From: Saprospira grandis str. Lewin
GTDB lineage: Bacteria > Bacteroidota > Bacteroidia > Chitinophagales > Saprospiraceae
DNA: 64,000 nucleotides
NCBI RefSeq assembly: GCF_000250635.1
Contig: NC_016940.1
Coordinates: forward strand, 1,777,001 to 1,841,000
Direction: 5' to 3'
Under the pieces are notes generated by a model, which had not been told where the DNA came from, did not search any database, and saw only the letters and a list, made by a program, of their open reading frames with translations. Positions 16,928 to 25,549 of the stretch are shown here, piece by piece (the first letter of the stretch is position 1; the number at the start of each line of letters is the position of its first letter). A program made the translations under genes and the position numbers.

Positions 16928-17770
16928 CTAGTCACTACTAGCTTGTTTATATATTTTTACTTCTTCTTGAATAAATTTTTGGCTGGGGATCACCACTTTT
17001 TCCTTTTCGGTTTGTAGGGTAATGGCAATGCTGCTAATGTCAATGATTTGGCCGCGAATGCCTTTAACCTCGACCTCCTGCCCTACTTCAAACAGCCGCT
17101 TGCCATAAAAGCCCGCCAAAATATTGGCCAAAATATCTCTGGAGGCAAAACCGTAGGCAATGGCCGCAGAGCCCATAATGGCGCCCAAAATGATAAAGAG
17201 ATTAGAGCTGATGATAGAGGTATCAATCCCGGCCTGTTGAAGGGCTGTCAGACTAATAATGATAAAAATCATGTAATACACGATCTGGCTAATGATCTTG
17301 CCTGCACCAATGCCCAAAGAGGCCGTAGCCCCCTTAATAATATCCCGAACCAAGCCCGCCGCAAAGCCTCCAATCACAAAGAGAACAATGGCCGAAAAGA
17401 GGGTGGGCAAATAGCTAATTAGCTTAGAAATTTCCTTAGAGATGACGGTCCAGCCCAAAATATCTGAGGCCGTGGTAATCACCAACAACATCACTAGCCA
17501 ATAGGCCATTTTGCCCATTAGCTCGCTTGGCGTTTTCTTAATATTGGCCTTCTCTAAAAAAGAAGAAAGCTGAATCCGCTCCGCCAACTGATCAAAACGA
17601 GCCTTTTTGAGCAACTTGCTCAGCCCTTTATTGAGCAACTTGGCCATAAAGAGCCCGCCCAAAAAAACAAATAGCGCCCCAAATAAAGCAGGCAAAGCAG
17701 CCATAATGGCCGAGGTGGTGGCTTGTAATGAAGCAAAAAACAACTCGGTCCACTTACTAATATCTCCCAT
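16928..17770 (-). CDS. MscS-like mechanosensitive channel family protein
   Basis: 280 residues from the ATG at 17770 (an in-frame TTG lies 9 bases upstream). About five hydrophobic helices: ALPALFGALFVFLGGLFMA, an MAYWLVMLLVITTAS helix, a pair around LPTLFSAIVLFVIGGFAAGL and YYMIFIIISLTALQQ, then the pore-like AIMGSAAIAYGFASRDI helix followed by a short beta domain (VEVKGIRGQIIDISSIAITL) as in MscS. Such proteins release pressure on osmotic downshift. The helices before the pore are like the conserved TM-helix (CmpX) subfamily. First gene of a probable operon with the exported gene downstream. Confidence 0.85.
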   Translation of the reverse strand: MGDISKWTELFFASLQATTSAIMAALPALFGALFVFLGGLFMAKLLNKGLSKLLKKARFDQLAERIQLSSFLEKANIKKTPSELMGKMAYWLVMLLVITTASDILGWTVISKEISKLISYLPTLFSAIVLFVIGGFAAGLVRDIIKGATASLGIGAGKIISQIVYYMIFIIISLTALQQAGIDTSIISSNLFIILGAIMGSAAIAYGFASRDILANILAGFYGKRLFEVGQEVEVKGIRGQIIDISSIAITLQTEKEKVVIPSQKFIQEEVKIYKQASSD

Positions 17771-17847
17771 GATTAACAAAAATTTGAGGCTATTGTTTAA
17801 CAGTAGCCCAATCTACTAATAGAGGCCAAAGCCTGGCCTTAGTCACA

Positions 17848-18039
17848 TTATTTTTTCTTTTTTTCTAGCTTTTCACTGCAATCTCCCAAAAGCTGAAAAT
17901 TGGCCTTAAAAAAAGTTGGCCCAAATAAATCGAGAAACTCCCCCACCAACTTTAGGGTTTCGAGCTCCGAAATGACCACCTTTTTGAGCTTCTCGGGCGG
18001 CTGCTTGTCCAAATGCATATTTTTAAACAAATCTTTCAT
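17848..18039 (-). CDS. Small protein next to the sigma factor
   Basis: 63 residues, soluble and Lys/Leu-rich, with an LKKVVISELETLKLVGEFLD core and a Lys-rich tail. It starts 5 bases after the sigma factor stop, so it is co-transcribed. Anti-sigma factors often occupy this position, but this protein has no membrane segment or zinc motif, so that role is only a possibility. No family was recognised. Confidence 0.65.
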   Translation of the reverse strand: MKDLFKNMHLDKQPPEKLKKVVISELETLKLVGEFLDLFGPTFFKANFQLLGDCSEKLEKKKK

Positions 18040-18044
18040 CTTTC

Positions 18045-18623
18045 CTATTTTTTAGCTGGAGAAATACAGGAGGCCAACCACTCTCGGCCCCTTTTCAATC
18101 GCATCTTAATAGCACTTTCGCCCATTTCTAGGGCCTCCGCCATCTGCTTTATGCTCATCTCTGCATAATAGCGCATAGACAACACTACGCTATAATCCTT
18201 TTTGATATTGGCCAAACAACGTTGCAGTTCTTTCACATTGGCCTCCAATAATTCTTGCTGCTCGGCCTCAATATCATCCTCGCTCATTATATCAAATTCT
18301 TCGGGCACCTCCTCTTCTTTCCTCCGCTTGTTCTTCCGAAAATGCTGCATACAATGGTTGTAGGAAATCGTATTGACCCACAAAGAAAAGTTGGCCCGCC
18401 CCTCAAATTGCGACAGTTTGGTAAAGATCTTTAGCATAATATCATGCGTCAAATCTTCCGCCAAAGCCTCTCGCTTGACCAAAGAAACCGCCTTGCGATA
18501 CACCAAAGGTGCATAACGATCATACAAAACCCCAAATAAATCACTCTGCCCCTCTTGCACAATCATCTGTACCAGTTCCTCATCGCTCAAAGCCGATTGC
18601 TCGGCCCTCGTTTTTGCTTCCAT
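18045..18623 (-). CDS. ECF-type RNA polymerase sigma factor
   Basis: 192 residues, sigma-70 family. Region 2 is seen in LFGVLYDRYAPLVYRKA and LAEDLTHDIMLKIFTKLSQFEG with the -10 binding helix FSLWVNTISYNHCMQHFRK; an acidic linker (EDDIEAEQQ) follows; region 4 is SVVLSMRYYAEMSIKQMAEAL followed by a recognition helix (SAIKMRLKRGREWL). It directs RNA polymerase to an alternative promoter set, probably in response to an envelope signal. Operon with the small gene downstream. The upstream stretch 18624-18791 is AT-rich with no gene. Confidence 0.93.
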   Translation of the reverse strand: MEAKTRAEQSALSDEELVQMIVQEGQSDLFGVLYDRYAPLVYRKAVSLVKREALAEDLTHDIMLKIFTKLSQFEGRANFSLWVNTISYNHCMQHFRKNKRRKEEEVPEEFDIMSEDDIEAEQQELLEANVKELQRCLANIKKDYSVVLSMRYYAEMSIKQMAEALEMGESAIKMRLKRGREWLASCISPAKK

Positions 18624-18791
18624 AGTCTAAGGATTTCATTTTGGCCAATTGCAGTAAAATTGACGCTCATTTCAATTTTCAAGATACAACTTTTTCAGAA
18701 TTATTAAATTCTTTCCTCTTTTCTTGAACCTCCTCTCCCCTTACTTAGTTTAGAACTAAAGCAAAGCTTAGTTTAATTCTAAAAATAAGCT

Positions 18792-18799
18792 TATATTTG
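18792..18799 (+). promoter_or_regulatory. Promoter -7 box of nadA (TATATTTG)
   Basis: Exact TAnnTTTG match. The expected start of transcription (about 18806) falls at the first bases of repeat copy 9, so the whole repeat would form the nadA leader. Confidence 0.6.
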
Positions 18800-18809
18800 T
18801 TTGCTCTTT

Positions 18810-18931
18810 GGGGCCTCCGCTGCGGCTTCGCCTTGCGGCGCTACGCTGCAGGGCTCGCTATTCGCTCGGCCCTTTGGCGGCTTTGCCGCCTCGGTCTGGC
18901 CCTGCGGGCCACCCTTCCGCATCGCTAGGCC
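18810..18931 (+). repeat. Structured intergenic repeat, copy 9 (type I), in the nadA leader
   Basis: GGGGCCTCC to CTAGGCC with arms GGCGGC-TTT-GCCGCC and TGGCCC/GGGCCA, plus a tail hairpin GGGCC/GGCCC. It lies between the nadA promoter box and the nadA start codon, in the sense direction. Confidence 0.87.
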
Positions 18932-19010
18932 TGCGGGCCTTCGGCCCTGTAGATCGCCTTTTTTTGTCCTGAATTCAGGCTTCCACTTTTCAATATAATT
19001 GACACTGATT

Positions 19011-20018
19011 ATGAGCCAACTCTTGCAAAATGCCCAAGAAAACCTCAATGCTAATGGTTTTCTAGATCTAGAAGTAGATCCCACTTTGGACCTCATCCAA
19101 GAAATCGAAAAACTCAAAAAGGAGAAGAACGCCATTATTTTGGCCCACTATTACCAAGAAAGCGAAATCCAAGATATTGCCGATTATATTGGCGATAGCC
19201 TCGGTTTGGCCCAACAAGCCGCCAATACCGATGCCGATATTATCGTTTTTGCGGGGGTCCACTTTATGGCCGAAACTGCCAAAATGCTCAACCCTAGCAA
19301 GAAGGTGCTTTTGCCCGACCTCAAAGCAGGTTGCTCTCTAGCCGATTCTTGCCCCGCTCCCATTTTCGCCAAGTTTAAGGAAAAACATCCCGATCATGTG
19401 GTCGTGAGCTATATTAACTGTACCGCAGACCTCAAAACCCTAACCGATGTTTGCTGTACTTCTACCAATGCTAAAGCCATTATTGATAGCATTCCCGAAG
19501 ATAAACCCATCATCTTCGCTCCAGATAAAAATCTTGGCGCTTATCTCAATAAGGTAACAGGCCGCGACATGATTCTCTGGAACGGCTCCTGCATGGTCCA
19601 TGAAATTTTCTCTCAAGAAAAGATCGTTAAGCTCAAAGAACGCCATCCCGATGCCCTACTTATTGCCCATCCCGAATGTGAGGCGCACCTCCTCGATATG
19701 GCCGATCATGTAGGCTCTACCAGCTCTTTGCTCCGCTTTACCGCCGAGTCTACAGCTAAGGAGTTTATCGTCGCTACCGAAGTGGGCATTATCCACCAAA
19801 TGGAAAAGGCCAATCCCGAAAAGACCTTTATTCCCGCTCCACCCAATAATACTTGCGCCTGCAACGAATGCCCCCATATGAAGCGCAATACCATGGAGAA
19901 ACTTTATCTCTGCATGAAACACGAACTGCCCGAAATCCACCTACAAGAAAAACAGATCGTAGAAGGCAGAAAATGTATTGATCGTATGCTAGAGGTTTCG
20001 GCTAAGGCTGGCTTTTAA
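19011..20018 (+). CDS. nadA: Quinolinate synthase A
   Basis: Condenses iminoaspartate (from NadB) with dihydroxyacetone phosphate to quinolinate in de novo NAD synthesis. The 4Fe-4S ligand cysteines can be placed in [18 protein letters not shown] and the C-terminal [10 protein letters not shown] region; the substrate motif ILAHYYQ and the [10 protein letters not shown] motif are present. The 335-residue length fits the family. The ATG at 19011 is preferred over a TTG 12 bases upstream. It is followed 17 bases later by a small gene, probably in the same transcript. Confidence 0.97.
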   Translation: MSQLLQNAQENLNANGFLDLEVDPTLDLIQEIEKLKKEKNAIILAHYYQESEIQDIADYIGDSLGLAQQAANTDADIIVFAGVHFMAETAKMLNPSKKVLLPDLKAGCSLADSCPAPIFAKFKEKHPDHVVVSYINCTADLKTLTDVCCTSTNAKAIIDSIPEDKPIIFAPDKNLGAYLNKVTGRDMILWNGSCMVHEIFSQEKIVKLKERHPDALLIAHPECEAHLLDMADHVGSTSSLLRFTAESTAKEFIVATEVGIIHQMEKANPEKTFIPAPPNNTCACNECPHMKRNTMEKLYLCMKHELPEIHLQEKQIVEGRKCIDRMLEVSAKAGF

Positions 20019-20035
20019 GTAAAAAATAAATTGCT

Positions 20036-20272
20036 ATGACTAACATTAGCCTGCAAGCAGCTTTAGCCGCTCTAGAGCAAGAGCAAAGCCTAAAAGGCTA
20101 TCAGTTAGCCGAGCTAGAGCCTAAAGTAGAAGCCCTAATTGCTATGCAATTGAATAAATTGGGGCTGCTCATTCAAGAGCAACAAATTTACTATGAAGAG
20201 GAGGATATTCAAGATGATGCAGAAATAGATGACTATGACTGGAAAATCATCCCTCCCCCTCCAGTCGACTAA
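20036..20272 (+). CDS. Small acidic protein downstream of nadA
   Basis: 78 residues, cytoplasmic (no signal or membrane segment). The N-terminal half is helical (SLQAALAALEQEQSLKGY); the C-terminal half is acidic (EEEDIQDDAEIDDYDW) and ends in IIPPPPVD. It starts 17 bases after nadA and ends just before a strong terminator, so it is probably co-transcribed. No family was recognised. Confidence 0.6.
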   Translation: MTNISLQAALAALEQEQSLKGYQLAELEPKVEALIAMQLNKLGLLIQEQQIYYEEEDIQDDAEIDDYDWKIIPPPPVD

Positions 20273-20275
20273 AGC

Positions 20276-20310
20276 AAAAGGCCAAACCCAGAAGGGTTTG
20301 GCCTTTTTTA
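20276..20310 (+). terminator. Terminator of the nadA transcript
   Basis: Stem AAAAGGCCAAACCC / GGGTTTGGCCTTTT with an AGAA loop and a T run. It may work in both directions. Confidence 0.85.
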
Positions 20311-20337
20311 TGGTCCAGAGGCGGGCGAAGCCCGCCC

Positions 20338-20465
20338 GGCTGAGGGATGGTAGGGGGTGGCCGAAGGCCAGACCGAGCTTTTTTGAGCAAAGCGAAAAAA
20401 GCGATGGGCCGAGCGAGCAGCGAGCCCCCGCACAGCCCGACCCGGCCAAAGGCCGGGGCAGCCCC
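20338..20465 (-). repeat. Structured intergenic repeat, copy 10 (type II)
   Basis: Minus-strand GGGGCTGCCCC to CCTCAGCC. The inner arm is AT-rich (CGCTTTTTTCGC with GAGCAAAGCG), unlike the GC arms elsewhere, yet still paired. Tail hairpin GGGCGG/CCGCCC and the motif TGGACCA follow. Confidence 0.86.
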
Positions 20466-20494
20466 AAACTACCTAAAGTACTGCCTGTAATTCA

Positions 20495-21202
20495 TTACAA
20501 GCCCCTACTTAATATGGCATAAATGCCTAGAAATCCCTGATAAAACTGTTGCCAGTGCGGTGGTTTGCCTTGATGAAAAAGAGGGAAAATTTGCTTTTCT
20601 AAACAAGAAAACTCTTGTTGCTTAGGTTGAGCAATATGGGCTAAATGATAAAAATAGGCCTCGACTAGGCAGTCAAAATTAAGCTCCTCTAGTTCTATCT
20701 GAGCCAAGTAAGCCTTCAATTCATCTTTTTGCCAAAGCTTTCCTTCTGGGCCTAAATGAGCTATAAAATCGTCAAAGTCATTATAATCAAAGCCTTGTAA
20801 GCGAAAAAGATAAATTCCTTCTGCTTTGATTTTGGCCGCTACAATTCGATTGATATAAGGCTCCTTTTTCTGACCCATTCTTGGCCAATCTAAATTCGTT
20901 TGGTTTTTAAACTTTTTTGGTGATTCAAAGAAAAGCATTCCCTCTGTCTTTCCTTTAGGACTCAAGTGCAACAAGGTTGAGCTTGGGGACCTTTCTTTTT
21001 TATCGATCCCAAAAAGTATAGTTGAATTATACTTTTTGTCAGCATTTACTAATCGAAAAATCATATTATCCAGGCGAATACTATCTGCTGTCGTTATTCC
21101 CCAAACCGTTAGCTTTTGAGCCGCTAAAATTGCAGGAAACAGAAGCAAAAAAAGGACTATATATAAGGATAAACTTTTTTTCTTAGAATATAATTGTTCC
21201 AC
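20495..21202 (-). CDS. Exported protein of unknown function (paralog of the next gene)
   Basis: About 235 residues; the start is GTG at 21202 or TTG at 21205, both inside the preceding gene. Signal peptide YIVLFLLLFPAILAAQ. No cysteine-rich or membrane feature follows. The segment around 130-175 (FRLQGFDYNDFDDFIAHLG ... LNFDCLVEAYFYH) aligns with LKGFTSNDISYFITFILEM ... LDIDCLIEAFTYY of the upstream gene, showing the two are paralogs. The 49-base overlap implies translational coupling. Function unknown. Confidence 0.7.
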   Translation of the reverse strand: MEQLYSKKKSLSLYIVLFLLLFPAILAAQKLTVWGITTADSIRLDNMIFRLVNADKKYNSTILFGIDKKERSPSSTLLHLSPKGKTEGMLFFESPKKFKNQTNLDWPRMGQKKEPYINRIVAAKIKAEGIYLFRLQGFDYNDFDDFIAHLGPEGKLWQKDELKAYLAQIELEELNFDCLVEAYFYHLAHIAQPKQQEFSCLEKQIFPLFHQGKPPHWQQFYQGFLGIYAILSRGL

Positions 21203-21930
21203 CAAAACTTAAAGGGTTTTTTCTCACGTAAATGGATATACATTTTCGACATATTGTACTTAAGGTACTTCTCTTTCAACTTAGGATCTTTTGTAAATTG
21301 ATAAGGGTTAAGTTTAACCTTTAAATTTGATGTCATACAAGGAAAATAAATAGCTCCTTTATTTTTACTTTTTCCATTCTTTTCATTGTCGTAATAAGTG
21401 AAGGCCTCTATCAAACAATCAATGTCTAGCTCCTTACTAAGATCTTGATCGCTACCCAAGTCTAAGGCCTTCAAAAAATGTTTAAGCTTGGCCTTAGGAA
21501 GTCCGTAATCAGGCATCTCTAATATAAAGGTAATAAAGTACGATATATCGTTACTCGTAAAGCCCTTGAGCCGTTCAATAAGATGGTAATGGGTGCTCCC
21601 TCCCCCTCTTACATACACTAGATAGCTACTTTTATCCTCTCTGCTGTTAGGGTAAATTGAAGGAACGTCTATTCTAAAAAATTTTAGATCAGCCGAAAAA
21701 ACATCTTCATTTATAGGTACTTCTCTTATCTCATAACTTGCTATTCGCTGCTCTTCCTGATTTAATAGAAAGGGTTCTATCATAATCTCCTCAAGAAAAA
21801 TTAGCCGCCGAATAGCTAAGTCAATGTTCAAACTATCTTCTGGACTAGGATCCCAATTACTTCCGTCTAAGGCTTTTAGAGGAATTAAGAAGAGCGAGCT
21901 AAAAAAGAAAAAAAAGAAGAGTGCTCTCAT
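21157..21930 (-). CDS. Exported protein of unknown function
   Basis: 257 residues with a strongly hydrophobic signal peptide (LFFFFFFSSLFLIPLKAL). The mature region has no recognised domain; conserved with its paralog downstream are a GF.ND. block and an (D/F)DCL(I/V)EA block. The C-terminus is aromatic and basic (KPFKFWWNNYILRKKVYPY). It starts 47 bases after the ytxJ stop, so it may be in the same transcript or its own. Base composition is more AT-rich than its neighbours. Confidence 0.7.
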   Translation of the reverse strand: MRALFFFFFFSSLFLIPLKALDGSNWDPSPEDSLNIDLAIRRLIFLEEIMIEPFLLNQEEQRIASYEIREVPINEDVFSADLKFFRIDVPSIYPNSREDKSSYLVYVRGGGSTHYHLIERLKGFTSNDISYFITFILEMPDYGLPKAKLKHFLKALDLGSDQDLSKELDIDCLIEAFTYYDNEKNGKSKNKGAIYFPCMTSNLKVKLNPYQFTKDPKLKEKYLKYNMSKMYIHLREKKPFKFWWNNYILRKKVYPYI

Positions 21931-21977
21931 GACTAGGCTGTTTTATCGATTTATTTTTTGTTACATCAGTGCCCCCC

Positions 21978-22370
21978 CTAAAGTACTGCCTGCAATTCCT
22001 CCCAGCGAATATCAGAATGAGAGCAATCCATCAGGGCCTGCCCATTTTGGACCACAATCAATTGCGGAGATTGGTGCATCACGCCCAATTCTTCGGCGAT
22101 GGCGTTAGAGATTTCTCGGTAGGCGATGAGGTCCAAAAAGTACATCTTGGGCCCCTGCCCCTCTGCATAATCCCAGCTTCGTTCTAGCCTTTTTTTGGCC
22201 ATAGAACTGATGGAACAGCGGGTGCTATGCTTAAACAAAACGATCTTTTCATTTTCCGATTGGGCCAAAGCCGCCTCCAAATCGTTTAGGCTGCGCAAAG
22301 GCTGCCAAGGCAAGGCTGCTTGCTGCTCCTCGCCCCCCTGCTTTCCAAATAACTGATCAAAAAATCCCAT
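21978..22370 (-). CDS. ytxJ: Bacillithiol-system redox protein YtxJ
   Basis: 130 residues, thioredoxin-like fold. The family signature FKHSTRCSISSMA is present with the single redox cysteine (about residue 51), followed by DLIAYREISNAIAEELGV and the cis-Pro region HQSPQLIVV. Members are monothiol bacilliredoxins thought to remove bacillithiol from oxidised proteins, so this strain probably makes bacillithiol. It starts 5 bases after the ubiD stop and is co-transcribed with it. Confidence 0.92.
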   Translation of the reverse strand: MGFFDQLFGKQGGEEQQAALPWQPLRSLNDLEAALAQSENEKIVLFKHSTRCSISSMAKKRLERSWDYAEGQGPKMYFLDLIAYREISNAIAEELGVMHQSPQLIVVQNGQALMDCSHSDIRWEELQAVL

Positions 22371-22375
22371 AGCTT

Positions 22376-24208
22376 TTATTTTATATGGGCGAGAACGCCC
22401 CCTTTTGCAAATAACTGATCCACCTTTTTACTGACGGCTGGATCCATTTCTAGTACTGGCGCATGATGCGGCTTGATGCGGGCATCCAAAATCAAAGGGC
22501 CCTTGCAGCCCCAATGCTTAAACTCCACAAAACTATTGACCCCATAAATATCATGCGAGGGATTGGTCCGGGTAAAGGCGGCCCACAAAAAGTTGTTGAG
22601 CGTTTGGGCCATAAAGGCCGAATCATCGGCCAAAATGATTAGCGGAAACTGCTCTAAATCTTGGCCCGCCAGTTCTGTCGTCAATTGATCGAGCTCGGCC
22701 TTGGCGCTGCTTTGGTCCTTAAAGGCGGCAGCTTGAATAGCCAGTACTCCCGGCAAAACAAGCTGAGGCGACTTAAAGTTTTGGGGCAAACGCAGATGTC
22801 TAGGCAATTCGCGCCCAAGCTCCCGCAATTTTGGTCCACAACAAGCCATGACGACTTTTGAGCCTTGGTTCCAACCAGAACCCGAATAATCTAGGGTATC
22901 AATGGTGGTTTTAGTCTGAAAATGCAGATCTCGCTCCCAATTGATCCGCTCGAGCAGATGCTGGAAAAAATCGGGCATATCGTGGGTATCTAAGGGCTGT
23001 GGACGATCGCCATCGGCCGCAATGAGGAGAAATTTGGCCAAGGAGGTTTGTCCACTGCCCAAAATTCGGTTCGCAATGGTCAAGATTTCCTCTGGCTGCC
23101 GCTCTCTAAAGGGCATATAGCGCTCGCTGCCTACGGCCAACAAAAGCGGATGTACCCCCGCCGCATCTACGGCATGAATGTCTTTTAGGCCCGGAAACTC
23201 TTGGGGCGTCAGCTCCTTGACCAGCTCATGAATCAAATAACCAAAGCTAGAATCCTCTGCTGGTGGGCGGCCTACTGCCGTAAAATGCCAAACGGCATCT
23301 TTGCGATGATAAACCTTATCCACCTTCATATAGGGAAAATCATGCGTCAAGCTATAATAGCCCAGATGATCGCCAAAAGGCCCTTCGGGCTTCTTTTTGC
23401 CCTTGACCACCTCTCCCGTAATGCAAAAATCAGCATCGGCAGAAAGCAAATAATCATCCTCCCAAAAGTAGCGAAAAGCCCGACCATTCAGCAGGCCCGC
23501 AAAGGTCATTTCCGATAAGCCCTCGGGCAAAGGCATAATGGCCGAAAAAGCATGAGAGGGCGGTCCCCCCACAAAAATACTGACCTTAAAAGGGTCATCT
23601 GTTTGGTTGTATTGGCTATGATGCACCCCAATTCCCCGATGAATTTGATAGTGCAGACCAATTTCCTCATCCATTTTATAGTCATTGCCCGACAGCTGAA
23701 TGCGGTACATCCCCAAATTAGAGTGCATCACATTGCGGTCTTTGGGCGGCATACTCAACACCTGCGGCAGGGTAATAAAGGCCCCGCCATCCATGGGCCA
23801 AGCCTGAATTTGTGGCAGCTCCGAGATTTTACACTGCCCATATTTTACGGGTTTTCGCCAAGCTTTTCGGGGCAGGCCCGTTAGGGCCGTAAATGGCGTG
23901 CCGAGATAACGGCCGGGCTTTTTCATGAGCTGCATAGGGTCAATTTTCAGCTCAATGACCTTTTGTACCTTGGCCAAAGTATGGCGAAACAAGAAACGGG
24001 TTCGCTCAAAAGTGCCGTATAAATTAGATACAGCGGGGAATTTACTGCCCTTCACATTTTCAAAAAGGATGGCCGGCCCCTTGGCATCAAATACTCGCCA
24101 ATGGATTTCCGCCATTTCCAAATAAGGGTCTACCTCCTGCTTTATCCGAACCAACTGCCCTGTTTGTTCTAAATCCAAGAGGGCCTGTTTCATGCTTTTA
24201 TATGCCAT
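22376..24208 (-). CDS. UbiD family decarboxylase
   Basis: 610 residues. UbiD enzymes use prenylated FMN to decarboxylate aromatic acids; in Bacteroidota this is probably a step in menaquinone synthesis (inference). Typical motifs: an N-terminal MKQALLDLEQTGQLVRI, FENVKGSKFPAVSNLYGT, GPFGDHLGYYS and the FAKGGVLAHIK end. The start is the ATG at 24208 (an in-frame ATG at codon 6 is also possible). It is the first gene of an operon with ytxJ, under a TATTTTTG promoter. No UbiX partner is seen in the window. Confidence 0.92.
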   Translation of the reverse strand: MAYKSMKQALLDLEQTGQLVRIKQEVDPYLEMAEIHWRVFDAKGPAILFENVKGSKFPAVSNLYGTFERTRFLFRHTLAKVQKVIELKIDPMQLMKKPGRYLGTPFTALTGLPRKAWRKPVKYGQCKISELPQIQAWPMDGGAFITLPQVLSMPPKDRNVMHSNLGMYRIQLSGNDYKMDEEIGLHYQIHRGIGVHHSQYNQTDDPFKVSIFVGGPPSHAFSAIMPLPEGLSEMTFAGLLNGRAFRYFWEDDYLLSADADFCITGEVVKGKKKPEGPFGDHLGYYSLTHDFPYMKVDKVYHRKDAVWHFTAVGRPPAEDSSFGYLIHELVKELTPQEFPGLKDIHAVDAAGVHPLLLAVGSERYMPFRERQPEEILTIANRILGSGQTSLAKFLLIAADGDRPQPLDTHDMPDFFQHLLERINWERDLHFQTKTTIDTLDYSGSGWNQGSKVVMACCGPKLRELGRELPRHLRLPQNFKSPQLVLPGVLAIQAAAFKDQSSAKAELDQLTTELAGQDLEQFPLIILADDSAFMAQTLNNFLWAAFTRTNPSHDIYGVNSFVEFKHWGCKGPLILDARIKPHHAPVLEMDPAVSKKVDQLFAKGGVLAHIK

Positions 24209-24242
24209 ATTTCGTCTTGCTTTTTGGTTTTAACAAGCGGGG

Positions 24243-24250
24243 CAAAAATA
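24243..24250 (-). promoter_or_regulatory. Promoter -7 box of ubiD-ytxJ (TATTTTTG)
   Basis: Exact TAnnTTTG match, 35 bases upstream of the ubiD ATG. Confidence 0.6.
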
Positions 24251-24292
24251 GGTTGATTTTTTTCTTTTTCTGGAGCTCTCTTTATTTTTTTT

Positions 24293-24404
24293 GGGGCCTC
24301 CTGCCTGCGGCAGGCGCTACGCTTCAGGGCTCGCAGTTCTGCTCGGCCCTGCGGCCTGCGGCCTTGGTCTGCGGCTTCGCCGCCCCCTTTCGCATCGCTA
24401 GGCC
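24293..24404 (+). repeat. Structured intergenic repeat, copy 11 (type I)
   Basis: GGGGCCTCC to CTAGGCC after an eight-T run; a trailing arm pairs GCGGC/GCCGC. It faces copy 12 tail-to-tail across 67 bases (24405-24471), which hold no gene. Confidence 0.85.
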
Positions 24405-24471
24405 GATTGGCCTTCGGCCAATAATAAAAGATTGCGCAGCAATACCGTTTTTAAAAGGGCCGAAGGCCTGC

Positions 24472-24593
24472 GGCTGAGGGGCTGTAGCAGGGCCGCCGAA
24501 GGCGGCAGACCAAAGCGGCGCAGCCGCTGCAGGGCCGAGCAGACCTGCGAGCTGCGCAATGGCCCGACCCGAGCGAAGCGAGTGGGCAGCCCC
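24472..24593 (-). repeat. Structured intergenic repeat, copy 12 (type II)
   Basis: Minus-strand GGGGCTGCCC to CCTCAGCC with arms AGCGGC-TGC-GCCGCT and GCCGCC/GGCGGC. Read in the sense direction 58 bases after the lipoprotein gene stop. Confidence 0.86.
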
Positions 24594-24651
24594 AAAAAAA
24601 TAGCCAGCACTAATTTATAGCACTGGCCGTTAATAGGTACAATTTCAGTCC

Positions 24652-25464
24652 TTAAGGCAATAGGAAATTAAAGCTAATGCCATTAAAGCTAAATGTGACA
24701 GCGGCATCGCAGTCGCCATTACCAAAGTTAATCACTCTAGGGTCGCCATTATTAGGCGTCAATTCAATTTCTCCGGCGGTAATCCACTTACAATTGAGGC
24801 GGCGGATCAGGGGCTCGGTAATTTCTGAGGTATAAGCAGAGCCATTGCGGTTTACGCCAGAAGAGTTGCCGGTAATGCTATAGACATCATCGCGGATACC
24901 GGCTAGGCCATCGCTAAAGAAGGTAGTACTTTCGCCTTCGGTCCATTCGTAGGTAGTGGTTCCTTCCCAAGAAATGGTATTGCCATCGGGGTCGATAATT
25001 TGGCCATTATCCACCTCTACAGAATAAGACATATTGCCGGCGGTATTGCGGCCATTATTGGTCACGGTTACATCGGCTTCAATGGCATAATCATTTACGC
25101 TATAATTCTGCAGATCGATAGTAACGGTAGTTCCTGCATCTCTCCAGCGGCCAGTAAATACGGCCTGAATGCTTCCGGAGCGCAGGCGGTCATCGCTGCC
25201 CAAGCAAGCCGAATCATAATCAATTGTTACAGTATTCGGGAAGTTGCCCAAGGTATCGGAGAGCGTCACATTGGCGCAGCTCTTGAGGTTACCATCAGAT
25301 TGGGCGGTTTCATCTACCTGTTTGTAGACATCTTGAAAGAGCTCTGAAGAAACGGCATTATCCTGCGTAAAGGTCCAGTCGGCATTATCTCTTTTGAAGC
25401 AAGAGCTCAGAAGCAGAGAGGCGCCAAAAACGAGCAGTGCAGCGCTCAGCAAATTGATTTTCAT
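24652..25464 (-). CDS. Lipoprotein of unknown function
   Basis: 270 residues with a lipoprotein signal peptide and lipobox LLSSC (Cys at about residue 22), so it is lipid-anchored, probably on the outer membrane. The mature part is Asp/Asn/Thr-rich and looks all-beta (VTIDLQNYSVNDYAIEADVT, NTISWEGTTTYEW). Paired cysteines occur, for example in LKSCANVT, DSACLGS, LNCKW and NGDCDA, which may form disulfides. No family was recognised. Confidence 0.8.
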   Translation of the reverse strand: MKINLLSAALLVFGASLLLSSCFKRDNADWTFTQDNAVSSELFQDVYKQVDETAQSDGNLKSCANVTLSDTLGNFPNTVTIDYDSACLGSDDRLRSGSIQAVFTGRWRDAGTTVTIDLQNYSVNDYAIEADVTVTNNGRNTAGNMSYSVEVDNGQIIDPDGNTISWEGTTTYEWTEGESTTFFSDGLAGIRDDVYSITGNSSGVNRNGSAYTSEITEPLIRRLNCKWITAGEIELTPNNGDPRVINFGNGDCDAAVTFSFNGISFNFLLP

Positions 25465-25549
25465 AGTCCTATTTTTTTTAATAAAGGGGGAGTTATTTTT
25501 CTACTTTATAGACTATTACTGTGCCGCAATGGTTTGAATGCCCTTTATC

